NCBI GenBank assembly: GCA_004835665.1
Contig: ML240445.1
Location: forward strand, 1,550,001-1,614,000
From: Phoma sp. XZ068
Taxonomy: Eukaryota; Ascomycota; Dothideomycetes; Pleosporales; Didymellaceae
Length of the DNA stretch: 64,000 nucleotides
Reading direction: 5' to 3'
Each line of letters begins with the position of its first letter. Position 1 is the first letter of the stretch. Under the pieces are notes generated by a model, which was given only the letters and a program-made list of their open reading frames with translations, did not search any database and was not told where the DNA came from. The translations under genes were made by a program, and so were the position numbers. Shown here piece after piece: positions 34,356 through 45,174 of this stretch.

Positions 34356-34441
34356 GGTCTTGTGGTCTAGTGGTATGATTCTCGCTTAGGGTACCTAAGT
34401 AAACGTGCGAGAGGCCCCGCGTTCGAGTCGCGGCAAGACCC
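34356..34441 (+). tRNA. tRNA-Pro (anticodon AGG) with a 14-nt intron
   Basis: A clover-leaf can be drawn by eye: acceptor stem GGTCTTG/CAAGACC, discriminator C at 34441, D arm with TAGTGGTAT, anticodon stem CTCGC/GCGAG with loop TTAGGGT, and T arm CCGCG-TTCGAGT-CGCGG. The anticodon AGG reads proline CCU/CCC codons. A 14-nt intron (34392-34405) lies one base 3' of the anticodon, the canonical nuclear position. TTCGAGT forms the B box, and a run of six T follows immediately. Confidence 0.95.
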
Positions 34442-34447
34442 TTTTTT
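34442..34447 (+). terminator. RNA polymerase III terminator
   Basis: TTTTTT directly follows the tRNA-Pro discriminator base. Confidence 0.85.
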
Positions 34448-34877
34448 GCTTCATTTTTGCACTCAATCTAGAAGCTGATTGCAAGCGTTACTCCGTCATG
34501 TCTTCGCGGGTCTGATAGTTGTACGTGTTCAGTTTGCAAGAATACCTTTGCTGTATCGAAGACCAAGCATACGTCTGAAGGCTGTACGTCCTCTTGCAGT
34601 AAAATCGTGATAGTTCACTCAGTTGAAACAATTCGCTGGGGTCTGCTTGGATTTGAAGCAAAGTACAGGGATAGAGTCGTGATTCAGCGTACTTTGAAAC
34701 TGAGGTACTACACTACGTGAGAACAGATGGCATCACATGCGAATGGAAGGTTGGCCTAGCGCAACACGTGTTGTCTGGTCAAAGCTTGTTGATCATCACA
34801 AAATGTCGACCAGAGGCTGCATGGGGCACTAACATTCCTCTACAGCTTACAATTGCGAATTGTAAACAGTTGACAGC
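34448..34877. other. Intergenic, ceramidase promoter
   Basis: 430 bp between the tRNA and the ceramidase start. It includes an AATTGCGAATTGT inverted-type motif near 34850. Nothing else is supported. Confidence 0.4.
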
Positions 34878-36197
34878 ATGCAATTGCATTGGCCTTACCC
34901 GTTATCGCCTGGCACAGGTGTTTGGGGTGCTCCCAATTCGAACCACAAGTAAGTTCGCGATCTGCGCGGTACCTGCATTGGCGCCGAGACATGTCGGCGC
35001 AAGTAAGCTGACTAGCTCACGTCTTGTAGCTTTTGTGAAGAGGTACGTATCCTAGTACCATAGATCTTGTGCATCTAACTTACTTTGCATAGGATTACAA
35101 CATCACACCTTACATTGGTGAATTTGTCAACACGATCACGAACTCTATCTATGGTATTGTTCAAGCCATCAGATGCTACATGAGCACCACAGCTTACCGT
35201 TCGCAGTCATCTACGGTATTCACGGTCTCCGCAGGGTGCAACCTCGCAAAGATGGAGGGCTATGGTCTACCTTAGCTTTTCCGTACTGGGGTCTTATCGG
35301 CGTTGGGCTGCTTTCGATGTGGTTCCATGCCACGCTCAAGTATCACAGCCAGATGGGTAAGTTGACCTGCACCATTCTTGAACCTAGTCCAGTCTGTGCT
35401 CTGAGAAGCGACGCAATGGCTTGCATGTAGCCAGGATGTTGTGCATGCAATGATCGTCCTTGGCATGTTGTGAATAGAATGCTCCTATTCGACCGGAAGT
35501 GCCCGGAAACGACGTGTAGACGCCTCCATTTCGAAATCAGTTGCCGTGTCACGAGCGTTGGAAACATTGCTGACCGACTCTAGGTGATGACCTTTCCATG
35601 TTCCTTGCTGTTGGTGCATTGCTCCACCAGTTGCTCTGCTTTGAGGCCACGCCAGCTCAACGAAGGAACTACACCCTCGCCATCCTTGGCGTGCTGATTC
35701 CCGTCTCAACATACCATGTCGTGGCCAACGAGATCTACGTGCACGAGATTGTGTTTGCAGTCATGGTTATCATGGTAGTAAGAAAGACACGAAAGCTGAT
35801 CCGCGAAAGAGTCAAGAACGAGGCACATAAGAAGCGCATGGGACAATTGGCTACATTCGGCATTGGTGAGAGAATAACTATACTTCAGCTACGCTGTCGC
35901 TAATCAGTGCCAGCGAACTTCCTTTTCGGCTACTTCCTCTGGAGCATCGACTTCCACCTTTGCCGCTATGTCACGAATGTCAAGCACTACGTTGGACTCC
36001 CCTGGGGCTTCCTCTTTGAGCTCCATGGCTGGTGGCATATCTTCACAGGCATCGGCGCTTACATTGGCATGGCTCTTACTGAGTACCTTGTTACCATCTC
36101 CGAGGGCCAAACAGACCGTGTCGAAGAAGGGTTTGTCTGGCCGGTGAAGGCTGTCCTGCGAGATCTTGACGCGGCTAGTGTCAAGAAAGATCGGTGA
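34878..36197 (+). CDS. Alkaline ceramidase (Ypc1/Ydc1, ACER family)
   Basis: ER/Golgi seven-segment enzyme that hydrolyses (phyto)ceramide to sphingoid base and fatty acid. The start at 34878 gives MQLHWPYPLSPGTGVWGAPN, spliced through small exons into FCEED and YNITPYIGEFVNTITNSIY, matching the family N-terminus (GxWGxxTSxxxxCExNY, EFxNTxSN). Later motifs are SMWFHATLKYHSQMGDDLSMF (the SxxFHATL and D/E sites coordinate zinc in the family), YHVVANEIYVHE and FELHGWWHIFTGIGAY (the two C-terminal histidines). The intron splitting QMG from DDLS is about 228 nt (35356-35583), long for this window. The C-terminus (VKKDR) could act as a KKxx-like ER signal. Family assignment is firm; preference for phyto- or dihydroceramide cannot be judged. 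Confidence 0.9.
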
Positions 36198-36659
36198 TAG
36201 TTCCTTGAGGTCATTTTCGAGATCATTAAACTCCTTGGAGCCACCTCTCCATGATCTCCATAGCTGGCTTGGGCCCACTGTGCCACGTTTAAGATCAGAT
36301 CTGGGGTACGCCCGCTAAACACATTCGAGTACACAAAATACCTAAAGAAAACTTCGAAATACGTCGTTCGATATTACCGTCACAACTACCTCATGTCTTA
36401 CTGCATTTCCAAGGCCACGGGCACGCGTGTCGCACATTGCAAGCCGAACGCGCTGCTCTCATTTTGGTTAGTTGAATACCGGATCGAGCGACAGATCACC
36501 ATGACGTAGTTCCTAGCTTGAGCCGCCAGGTACATTCCACACTTCAAATCCACGACACGTTCTACCTCTGCATCCCCTCAACTGCCAAACTGTTTTAAAC
36601 ATCGCTCGAAAGCACCAAATTTCCAGACATCCTCCATTGAATCCCAACAAGTCACCAAC
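36198..36659. other. Intergenic
   Basis: 462 bp between two genes on the same strand. It holds the 3' UTR and the promoter of the next gene. No feature is recognised. Confidence 0.45.
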
Positions 36660-37387
36660 ATGGATGTACGCAACTTTACAATACACGTAGGCGAGGATAT
36701 GGAGCTGACGAGTTCGCGCAGGTTTACTACTTCTACAGCTACGGCACCGCCGCTTGGTTGGGTAAGCTTCAGCAGCCCAAGCTCAGTCTCGTCACGATCT
36801 AACAGCATCCAGCAACGCAGGCCGCGCCCCTCATTGCCAGCCCCAAGATGATCGTCGCGCTCCTTTCCCCAGAAGTTCGCGAAGCCACGAGTATGTAGAA
36901 TTGCGAGTTCTTCATGCTTCATCACTGATGCGCGGTAGCCCTCGAGGTCTACTTCTCCCGCACACTCGGCCTCGCCCTCATCACACTGGGTATCCTCACC
37001 GTGCTGCTCACGGGCTCCGTGCCGCTTTCGAGTAGTCTGGTGGAAGGTTTGTGTCCCCATTACAACCACCCACCATGTTGTCTAACACACACAGGCGTCT
37101 CAACAGAGAACACCGACCCCAAAGCCCCCTATGCGCTTCCCACCCTCACCATCACCGCCCTCTTCCACACAGCCTACGCCTTTTATTGCTACGGCCTGTG
37201 GACGGAGACGGGTGTGACGTCGTTCAGCCTGGGCAGCTTCGGCTCCGGGTTCCTCGCACTCGTTGCACTGTGGTGTATTCTGTTTGCGAGCAGCAACGGC
37301 AAGATCAGCCGGAAGACGGGCGCAGACAAGAGGACGAGTGGGTTTCCTTTCAAGAACAGAGAGGCCGATAAGAGGAAGGCCAGGTAG
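36660..37387 (+). CDS. Small conserved-looking four-helix membrane protein
   Basis: Function is not recognised. The start at 36660 (ATGGAT) splices immediately, giving MD-VYYFYSYGTAAWL-ATQAAPLIASPKMIVALLSPEVREAT, then ALEVYFSRTLGLALITLGILTVLLTGSVPLSSSL, and finally GVSTENTDPKAPYALPTLTITALFHTAYAFYCYGLWT, then FGSGFLALVALWCILFAS. Four hydrophobic segments are visible, followed by a basic tail (KISRKTGADKRTSGFPFKN...KRKAR). Four exons of small size with good donor and acceptor sites make a real gene likely. The basic C-terminus would face the cytosol by the positive-inside rule. It is convergent with the C2H2 gene. Confidence 0.7.
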
Positions 37388-37670
37388 AGGGTTCGCTAAC
37401 ACGTTTCGAAGCTTGAATAACGACTGGACGGCGAATTGAAAAGACCGCAAACATTGGTCGTGGGGTGGAAGAAGTGGTACATGCAGGCAGGATGGAGGCT
37501 TGGTGAAATGAGTGGAGTGGAGTGCAATGCATAGCATGGATTAAAGCAAGCATGTATATTATAGGAGGTTCATTGAATGTGTTGGTATCTCTAAATGATC
37601 ATTTCCATGTGATGCACCGGTGTCCCCTGATCTTCAGTATCGGAAAGCGCCTAAACTCCCACCTCACCAA

Positions 37671-39027
37671 TTACGATCCCAATCGTCCCACAGGTTCTTG
37701 CCCACCATCTCTATCAGCCAGCCTCTTCATCCACCCTTCCTCCCTCCACCACGGCAACCTCCCCTCCCTGGCATCAACGTCTAGCCTCCTACTCGGCACG
37801 ACATCGTTCTCGGCAGCATCCAACCCCTCCAGATCGTCGGCAAGCCCCTGCTCAAGCCTATCGCGCTTCGTCTTCGCAACCTGAAACTCCATGTAATTCT
37901 CAACCAGCACCTCTTTGGCGTCCCACTCGGCCTTGCGCTGCTTCTCGAGGGCGTCGGCCTCCTGGCGCAGGGCCTCGCCTTCTTCAGTCGCAAACTGCAG
38001 CGTTCGCCGTAGAGACTGGAAGAGTGCGTCGGCGGGGAGCGACAGCTCGGCGGGCGTGAAGGAGATGTCGGGCGGGAACTGGACCATGGTTGGGGCGCCG
38101 GGCGAGGCGAGGTCCTGGATGTATGTGATGTTGTTGTGGGTGTGGTCTGCGTCTGTGGCCTGGGGTGGGTGCAGGGCGGAGGCGGTTGGCGGGTGCAGGG
38201 ACGAGGGCGAGGCGGGCGTGCTGCCCTTTGATTCCGAGGGCCGCTTGGCTTCGTTGGAGAGGACGAGCTTGATGCGCTGGAACTTGTTGGAGGGGTTGGA
38301 GGAGTGGTGTTTGGGGACGGGGTCGGAGGGGCGGAGGGCCTCTGTCTCGTGGACGGTGCGCATGTGCTTTGCGAGGGCGTCGGAGCGGGTGAAGGAGCGG
38401 TCGCATTCTGGGGGTGTAGGGTTAGCGGGTGTCGCAGGGGATCAGCGGGCAGCAACATACCGGGCAATGTACAGTAGAAAGGCTTCTCGCGCGTGTGGCT
38501 GCGCATGTGGGCGCGCAGGGCATAGCCGCTCGCATGCGGAATGCCCTTGCGGGTGCAGTCGGTCCACTCGCAGCTGTACTTCTTCTGGCGCGTGCCAATG
38601 TGGTCGTCGTGCAGGTGCTCGACCAGCTTGTCCATGTTCTCCAGGTCGCCGGCCTCGCAGCCCTCCCACTTGCACACCGTCACCTGGTCCTGGCCAAAGT
38701 CGTCGTCCTGCGACATGCCCGGGTGGTGGTTCGGCGACGCGGGCACGCTGCCGTCCGTGTCTTCGCTGAGGTCGCCCAGGTCCTCCGGCGGCGGCGCATT
38801 GGCGTGGGCCGCGGGCGGCGACGACGGCGCGCGGTTGTTCAGACGCAGCCGCTTGCTGGGCCGTTCGTGTGTGTCGGGCGTGGGCTCCATGCTGAGGCGG
38901 CGGCCCTTGACCTCGTCGGGGAAGTCGTCGGACCTGTGCAGGCAATCAGTAAGAGCAGAGGATGCAGTGCGCGCGTCGCTTACGCGTAGTCGGACAGATC
39001 GGACGCGGGCGAGTCCATCGAGGGCAT
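37671..39027 (-). CDS. C2H2 zinc-finger nuclear protein, likely INO80 subunit Iec1-like
   Basis: The start at 39027 gives MPSMDSPASDLSDYA, spliced to SDDFPDEVKGRRLSMEP. A first finger-like unit (VCKWEGCEAGDLENMDKLVEHLHDDHI) is followed by YSCEWTDCTRKGIPHASGYALRAHMRSH and, after an intron near 38406-38460, CDRSFTRSDALAKHMRTVH. So there are three C2H2 units in the arrangement of GLI/YY1-like fungal proteins, including the INO80-complex subunit Iec1 of fission yeast. Downstream are Pro/Ser-rich sequence and a C-terminal coiled coil (about RRTLQFATEEGEALRQEADALEKQRKAEWDAK). The conserved G-[IL]-P-x-x-S-x-[FY]-A-L linker favours Iec1 over a generic regulator. It is about 430 aa. Confidence 0.75.
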
Positions 39028-39466
39028 CGGGGGCAGAGTCGCGCGAGACGCAGTGCGCTGAGGCGGTGGAGATGCCCTTAGCCAGCACCCGTCGATGCTC
39101 CCTCCCCTGCAGCTCTGAGCTTGGGCCAGCCGTTGTCTCGCCCGCCGCACTCGCCGGCTTTTTGTCTTGTCTCTCTCACCACACCACACCACACCACAAC
39201 ATTCACACAGCACACATATGGTAAGTTCCTCAACCCCTCCCACCCTTCACAATGATGATTCCAAAGAGTTCTGCAATTCCAACGGCCAGGCTTCACTGCT
39301 TGGTCGAGTGCGGATTACTCTATACACTACTATTTTTCTGATCTGCGAAACCTCTCACATACTGCTTGCATTCTCTCGCATTATTCAACTGCTAACAAGC
39401 ATTCAGCCTTTTCAACAAGCACCCAACCTTTCCAGCTCGCCATGTAGTTCATCGAGGTAAGCTCGC
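39028..39466. other. Intergenic with a CCACA repeat and a suspicious ATG-GTAAGT
   Basis: Holds the promoter of the C2H2 gene on the minus strand and the 3' UTR of the AKR gene. A (CCACA)n run lies at about 39177-39200. On the plus strand, ATG directly followed by GTAAGT (39217-39225) resembles a minimal first exon, but only an 18-codon peptide follows after the best acceptor. Confidence 0.4.
39177..39200. repeat. CCACA pentanucleotide repeat
   Basis: About four tandem copies of ACCAC/CCACA in the 5' region of the C2H2 gene. Confidence 0.7.
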
Positions 39467-40611
39467 TCAAGCCCAGGCCAGCCCCATCGCCTCTTTGTGG
39501 TACCGGTCGCCGACAATGGGGAACTTGTCCAGAATCTCCGCAAGTTCCTTCATGTCCGATGCATCAAGCCTCGCTGGCTTTGTGTTCTCCTGCACCCTCG
39601 CCGATGTCGTAGCTCCTGGGATCGGGATGATGGTGGGCATACCGTCTCTGCCGCTCTGGTACAACACCCACCCCAATGCAATCTGTGCAGGCGTGACGCC
39701 CTTCTTCTGCGCGATGCCTTCGACTGCGTGCACCAGCTTGATGTTCTCGTCGAACACGTCTGGCTGGTAGCGCGGTAGATGGCGCAGGATGGAGTCGGGC
39801 TCCAGGTCGTCGTGCTTCTGGTACTTGCCAGTCTGTGATGTGATTAGTGAGGCCAGAATCGTGAGATTGGATTGCGCTTACCAAAAATCCGCGTCCAAGA
39901 GGCGAATACGCAATGAGGGGAATGTTCAGCTCCGCACATGTTTTGGCTACGCCATTCTCAAGAATGTCGGTGCAGAAGAGCGAGAACTCCACCTCGACGG
40001 CCGAGATCTTGTGCACAGCAGCTGCCTTGCGGATTGACTTCTCGCCCACCTCGGACAGACTGATTCCGCCGAGCTTGCCAGCCTTGACGTATTCTGCAAT
40101 GTAACCTATTGTCTCCTCAATTGGCGTGTTGGGGTCAACTCGTGCGCCTATTCTGGTCAGACAACTTCAGTAGAGAAATGCCATCGCTAGACATACATTC
40201 AAACAGATCGAGGCTCTTGCTACCAAGCCACTTCAGACATTCATCAATACTGCGCTGCACGTTCTTCTTGCTGCCATCAGGCGCCATCTGGCCCGGCAAC
40301 AAGCCGCCCTTGATGGAAATGACAACCTTCTCTGCGTCCTCGGGGTACTTCTTAAAGTACTCATTAAGCAGCTGCAGCGAATTGGCATCAGGCGTTCCGT
40401 ACAGCTCGCCGCCATTCCAGTTGTTGGCGCCGTGAGCCAGTGCAGCGCGCATAGTCTCGAAGCTCTGCTCCTTTGGCGGTGGGTTCTGGCGCCATGTCAG
40501 GCCTGTGATGGATCAGTATACAATCTTTGCAGTGCATGTTTGATAGATGCAAAACATACCCATGAGGCCGTAGCCTACTTCACCGACTTGCTTTCCTACG
40601 AGTTCAGGCAT
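39467..40611 (-). CDS. Aldo/keto reductase, pyridoxal reductase (AKR8/Plr1)-like
   Basis: NADPH-dependent reductase; the closest family impression is fission-yeast Plr1, which reduces pyridoxal to pyridoxine in vitamin B6 salvage. The start at 40611 gives PELVGKQVGEVGYGLMG, spliced to LTWRQNPPPKEQSFETMRAALAHGANNWNGGELYG (NxGxxYG with the catalytic Tyr). Next are KVVISIKGG (Lys), the block ARVDPNTPIEETIGYIAEYVKAGKLGGISLSEVG, EVEFSLFCTDI, IAYSPLGRGFL, then TPAQIALGWVLYQ and the cofactor motif IPIPGATTSARVQEN. Introns lie near 40140-40196, 39840-39885 and 40503-40560. It is about 340 aa. Standard AKR catalytic residues appear present. The next gene is a Liz1-type vitamin transporter. Confidence 0.85.
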
Positions 40612-41062
40612 TGCGATTGGAGATTGTAAACGATCAAGTAAAGAAGTCTGTGGTGTAGGTGGGTGGGGTAAAGCGATGATATCACAATTGCTCTGTCAGG
40701 TGCGTTGCTGCTTGTCCGTCTCTTCCCCGCGACGCACTTCGTCTTTATACAAAATCTCGACCATCGATTCGGGCCCGAAGCTGAAGGATCCCCAGACAGG
40801 TCGGCAGCCTCGCGCCAAAATCTCCGTCCTTGACGTTGCTGACCGCAGTGGGGCGTTGCTTACCTCCTCTTAAACTCCGGTGACTAGCCTATTCTTGACG
40901 TTATTGACGACACACGGACAAACAAGCGCTCGACATGGCAAGCGTTCATGCAGAGAGCTCGCTGTTAAAGACGCACTGCGGGTTTACGAATGTTTGTCAT
41001 ACTTTTCAGAATTAGATGAGCACAATATCTAGTATGACTCTGCATGCGCAGTATTGACCACC
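40612..41062. other. Intergenic
   Basis: 451 bp between two same-strand genes: the AKR promoter and the transporter 3' UTR. Nothing further is seen. Confidence 0.45.
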
Positions 41063-42817
41063 TCACTTCTGCGGTGCCGCGCCGTCCTTGATGGATGCAG
41101 TCGCTGCTTCTGCTACGCTTGCCCGCGGAGCAGACTCGCCTGGTGTCTCAATATCCTCCACAACGCTGTTTTCCGCTGCTGCTTTCCGCTCATCTTTTTT
41201 CTGGAGGAATTGGAGGATGACCGTCAACAGTATCATCGCAGCTCCAAAGACCGCGGCTGCCGTGAATCCAGCGTGGAATCTGGGTCCATCAATCGTCCTC
41301 CAGACCGCGATTGTGTACCAAATCACGTTGATGTATGAAAACATGTTGGAAATTGCGATAACCAGGCCCCTCATCTCGTGGTCATGTGAAATGAGGTCCG
41401 AGTACCAGGCAAAGTACGGCCCGGGCACGCCGGCGGAGAAGTACGAGATGTAGTACGCAAAGTACTTGACTCGATCCGAGACGTTCCAGGCGGCTAGGAT
41501 GCTGACACCGACCAGAGTTCCCGCCTGCATGACAATGATGACTGGCCACCGGCGTCCTTTCAGCAGAGGCGAGTCTGAGATCATACCAGCAGCGAGCTGT
41601 ACCACTACACCAACGGCGACCTGACCCGTAGGCCAGACGTTTCTCTGATATACAGAGTGGCCGTTGGCTTTTAGCCATAGCGCAAAGTTTGGCTGGTGAA
41701 TTGGGAAGCTCGCCTGAACGAAAAAGTAGCCAAGCGGAAGCACCCAAAACTGCCACTGTTTCGCGACACGGAAGATCTTCGTGCGGTTCCATGGGTTGTA
41801 ACCTAAGGGTTTCTGGCCCTCAGCAATGAGCCGTTTTCGTTGCTTGTCGGCTTCTTCTTCGGTGATGTAGAAGGCCCTCGTTGTCTCAGGGAAGTCTGGG
41901 ATGAAGAAATACCCAATGAATGCAATTGGCAACGAGATGATACCGCAGACGATGAACAGCCACTGGTATCGTTAGCGCCTGAATGGGAATGGAGAAAATT
42001 AACCCACCTGCCAGCCTTGCTTGCCGTATTTGCCGTCAAGACCCGAGTATGCGCCAGCCTGCAGATAACCGCTGAACATCCCGGCAAGCGCTGCCGTGCA
42101 GTAGAACAATGCCACTCGTTTCCCACGCTCTCCTTTGGTGTACCAACTTGACACAAGGTACTGCATTCGTTAGTTCTGTAGGTAGAAAATGTAGGACTGG
42201 CACTTACAATCATCACGGGAAAATACGCGCTCTCGCAGAGTCCTATCAGGAATCGAATAGCATAAAGCTGCGACACGTTTGTGACCGATGATGTACAGAA
42301 CGTTAAGACAGACCACATGATTTCCAGAGTGGGAATCAGGATCGACGGCCTGACACGGGTTGCGAGAACGACGGCTGGGATCTGGCCAACTACGTATCCA
42401 GCAGTGAATACGTTGCTTGCGTATGTCAGCTCGCTGCCATACATGTGGAGCGACTCTTTCATCTGGAGTAAATCTTAGCATAGATCGTAGCAGAAAATAC
42501 ACGGAACTCACCCCAGAGACGTAAGCATTGCCGATGTTCGATTGGTCGAGGTTCTTGCTGAAGTATCCGAGACAAGCGGACGACAACAAAAAGCAGTCCA
42601 GTTTGAACAAAAACCATTTCTCCTCTTTCGGTTTGTCGGGATCATCCCAAACATATCTTTGAACAGCACGATGGCCTCGATGAAAGGCACCAACGAAACC
42701 TGGCTTCTCCCATGGCTTGAGATCTTCCGTGGTAGTAGGGCTGGTGCTGCGTGAAGACGGCGACTCGTGAAGGCCTTTAGCTTCAGCTTCGACCTCGACC
42801 GGGTCCTTGGAGGCCAT
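41063..42817 (-). CDS. Pantothenate transporter-like MFS (Liz1/Fen2 type)
   Basis: Plasma-membrane vitamin or organic-anion importer of the ACS family. The start at 42817 gives an acidic, Ser-rich cytoplasmic tail, then PKEEKWFLFKLDCFLLSSACLGYFSKNLDQSNIGNAYVSG, ELTYASNVFTAGYVVGQIPAVVLATRVRPS, RFLIGLCESAYFPVMI-YLVSSWYTK, WLFIVCGIISLPIAFIGYFFIPDFPETTRAFYI and the C-terminal helices ending in TVILQFLQKKDERK. NLDQSNIGNAYVSG and the RPS-containing loop are typical of Liz1/Fen2. Introns fall near 42465-42510, 42160-42207 and 41955-42005. It is about 500 aa. It is adjacent to the pyridoxal-reductase-like gene in the same orientation, a possible vitamin-salvage pairing. Confidence 0.85.
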
Positions 42818-43820
42818 GTTGTCGACGATGATGTAGCGGCGAGCCCAACGGTGCCATCCTGGGACTATATACTCCTGCGAACATTTTTGAGATCCTTCCA
42901 CCAAGCTATTGCGACATCACACGTTCGAATTGCTATCAGCAGCACTATGACTTGGCTGCAAGGTCCCGATATCAATCGATATCTCGACCAAGAGACTGCA
43001 GAAGCCCGAAGTTACTCCACCAGGAGTGTGACACGGCGACACCGGCGATTGCGTCATTATCCCGGCGTTTGCGTTTTTGAACCCCGTCGCGTCGTGTCGA
43101 ATGTTCAACGAATGCACGTGGGGAGGTTCTGGCCTGCATGCTCTATCATTTACCGCAGTGTGGTTGCCACTGCTCATGCGTTAGAATCTTGTCTGTTGTT
43201 TCATAAAAGCCAAGTTGAGTGGGGGGTTTCGCTGGAAATTCGAGTCTACATCGTATCACGTGCGAAATCATTCACTATCCACAGCCTGCAATAATGTTCA
43301 GAAATGGAACTCACGCGAGCTCATATCCACTTAGAGAAGCACAAAGTATGGTATACACCATGTGTAGTATCCAACTTTGTCGCTGTAAGAAATCCCCGTA
43401 ACGAGGATATTCGTCATGGGAGGATCTCATTGCGCCATCTGATAACGACTACCGAAGTCGCGAACAACTTGTGGGGTAAGGAACGACCCCACATCCACTT
43501 CAAATTGGCGCATAACATCGTGTCTATGAATGGTCGCGAGACAATGCGCTTGTTGAAATTAAGCCAGATGCTTATGTGGTGCGGCCGCAGTCTTGTCGTC
43601 GACCAATCGACTTACACCCGGACTATAACCGGATATGCTATTCACCACTTCACATCAGACCAGATCCACAAACAAAGCGGATCAATTGGAGATGGCGACA
43701 TCCATGGTGGAGGTGAGGGAATGGCTCCGCTTTAAAGAGTGTCTCACCATTTGTCTTTATTTACTGCGCTGATACCCTTTGATCACTCGTTGAACACAAC
43801 AGCACGTATTCACTGCGACC
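42818..43820. other. 1-kb divergent intergenic region
   Basis: Lies between the start codons of the Liz1-like transporter and the 2OG oxygenase. A frame of 143 codons (43304-43735) has no motif and I treat it as chance. The region presumably holds both promoters. Confidence 0.45.
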
Positions 43821-45026
43821 ATGGCAACAACAACTGAGACCAGCACCACTGTAGCTACAGAACAAAAAGACTTCTCCCAGTATGACTACGCCAACTTGGA
43901 GCCGTACGAACACCCACCAGAGACCAAGGCAGATCTTCCTTGGGCCGAGCTTGTCACGCTTGACCTCGAGGACTACAACCGTCCGGGTGGAAAAGAGCGA
44001 CTGTCTAAACAGCTTGAACACGCTGTCCATCATGTAGGATTTGTATGTAAATCAATTGTCGATTGGAGCTCGACTCGTACTAACGTTGTCAGTTCTACGT
44101 GAAAAACTTTGGCATCTCACAGGACACAGTCGACAAACAGTTCACATTAGCAAAGCACTTCTTCAAGCTCCCCACGTCTGAGAAGGAGAAGTACGAGATC
44201 AACTACGCAGAAGCCGACTACAATGGCTGGAGGCGGCCTGGACGATCCCTTGTCGCCCAAGCAAGAGACAACATCGAGATCTATAACTTTCCCAAATTCA
44301 CAGACGACTTCAAGGGGAAATACGACCAACCTGATCTACTAAAGGCACACCTCTCAGAAATCGAGGAGTTCCAGAAGGCGCTGCACTCAAACGTCGTACT
44401 TCCTCTGCTCCGCCTCTTCGCCGTCGTCCTCCAGCTGCCAGACGAAGAGTACCTGGTCAAGCAGCACACATACGACCGCAAGAGCGAAGACCACAGCAGA
44501 TACATGATTTACCACCCACGCACGGAAGCCGAGTGGGCAGAAGCAAAGTACGGCGCCACAGGCGGCCACACCGACCTGGGAACACTGACACTGCTGTTCC
44601 GCCAGCCCGTCGCAGGCCTGCAAATTCTCGGCGAAGACGGAAACTGGACGTGGGTATCCGCACAGCCCGGCACCATCACCGTCAACCTCGCAGACCATCT
44701 CCCACCTCACCGGCGGCTGGCTCAAGTCGTCTGTCCACCGCGTTGTTGCGCCGCCCGAGGACCAGAGACAGTACAGCCGAACAGGCCTGCTGTATTTCGC
44801 CCGACCGCACAACGATACGAAGTTGCTGCCTATTACGGATAGCCCGGTGCTGGAGAAGGCTGGTGTGAGACCGCGGTTCGATAAGATTGTCACGGTGGAG
44901 GAGTGGGTCAAGGCGAAGCAGACGTTGCAGCTGAATCCTGAGATTGCTGCGAAGAGGTGGGCGGAGCGCGGGGACGGGAAGGTGGAGGTTTTGGCGGGCT
45001 TTCACGATCAGAAATATAAGGAGTAG
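43821..45026 (+). CDS. 2OG-Fe(II) oxygenase (isopenicillin-N-synthase-like), frameshifted near 44695
   Basis: Non-haem iron dioxygenase that would oxidise a small molecule using 2-oxoglutarate. Exon 1 is 43821-44042 and exon 2 starts at 44093, joining VGF to FYVKNFGI. DIOX_N features (FYVKNFGISQDTVD, FFKLPTSEKEKY) and the Fe2OG core follow: GGHTDLGTLTLLF (His and Asp ligands), QPGTITVNLAD. Right after GCA GAC at 44690-44695 the frame breaks. The expected ISHLTGGWLKSSVHRVVAPP (distal His) continues in the +1 frame from 44697, followed by YSRTGLLYFARP and an intact C-terminus to 45026. Compared with the family, GAC-GCC-ATC has become GACCATC, a 2-bp loss. Unshifted, translation stops at 44842. 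It is either a young pseudogene or a sequence error; no splice site rescues it without deleting conserved residues. Confidence 0.8.
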
Positions 45027-45174
45027 ATATGTATTATGCAGATATTTTAATTCCTGGATATTGCCAGCGTCCAAGTAGTTCGATATAGCAATTGCGGACC
45101 GAGAATAATATTTCGTGAATGGAAACTTCGTAGTCTGATAACTTATTAAAAGTATACATCCCACCACATCAAAC

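Noticed and set aside
37984..38945. Arg/Pro/His-rich frames overlapping the C2H2 gene
   Set aside because: Alternative phases of a GC-rich exon; the zinc-finger frame is unambiguous.
39217..39466. ATG followed directly by GTAAGT, possible minimal first exon of a tiny gene
   Set aside because: After the best acceptor (near 39406) only about 18 codons remain, and the region runs into the 3' end of the AKR gene; not enough for a gene call.
43304..43735. 143-codon frame upstream of the 2OG oxygenase
   Set aside because: No recognisable features and it lies where the divergent promoters should be.
44650..44693. Possible intron that would repair the 2OG-oxygenase frame
   Set aside because: The only fitting GT...AG segment would delete the conserved WVSAQPGTITVNLAD block, so a genuine intron is unlikely.
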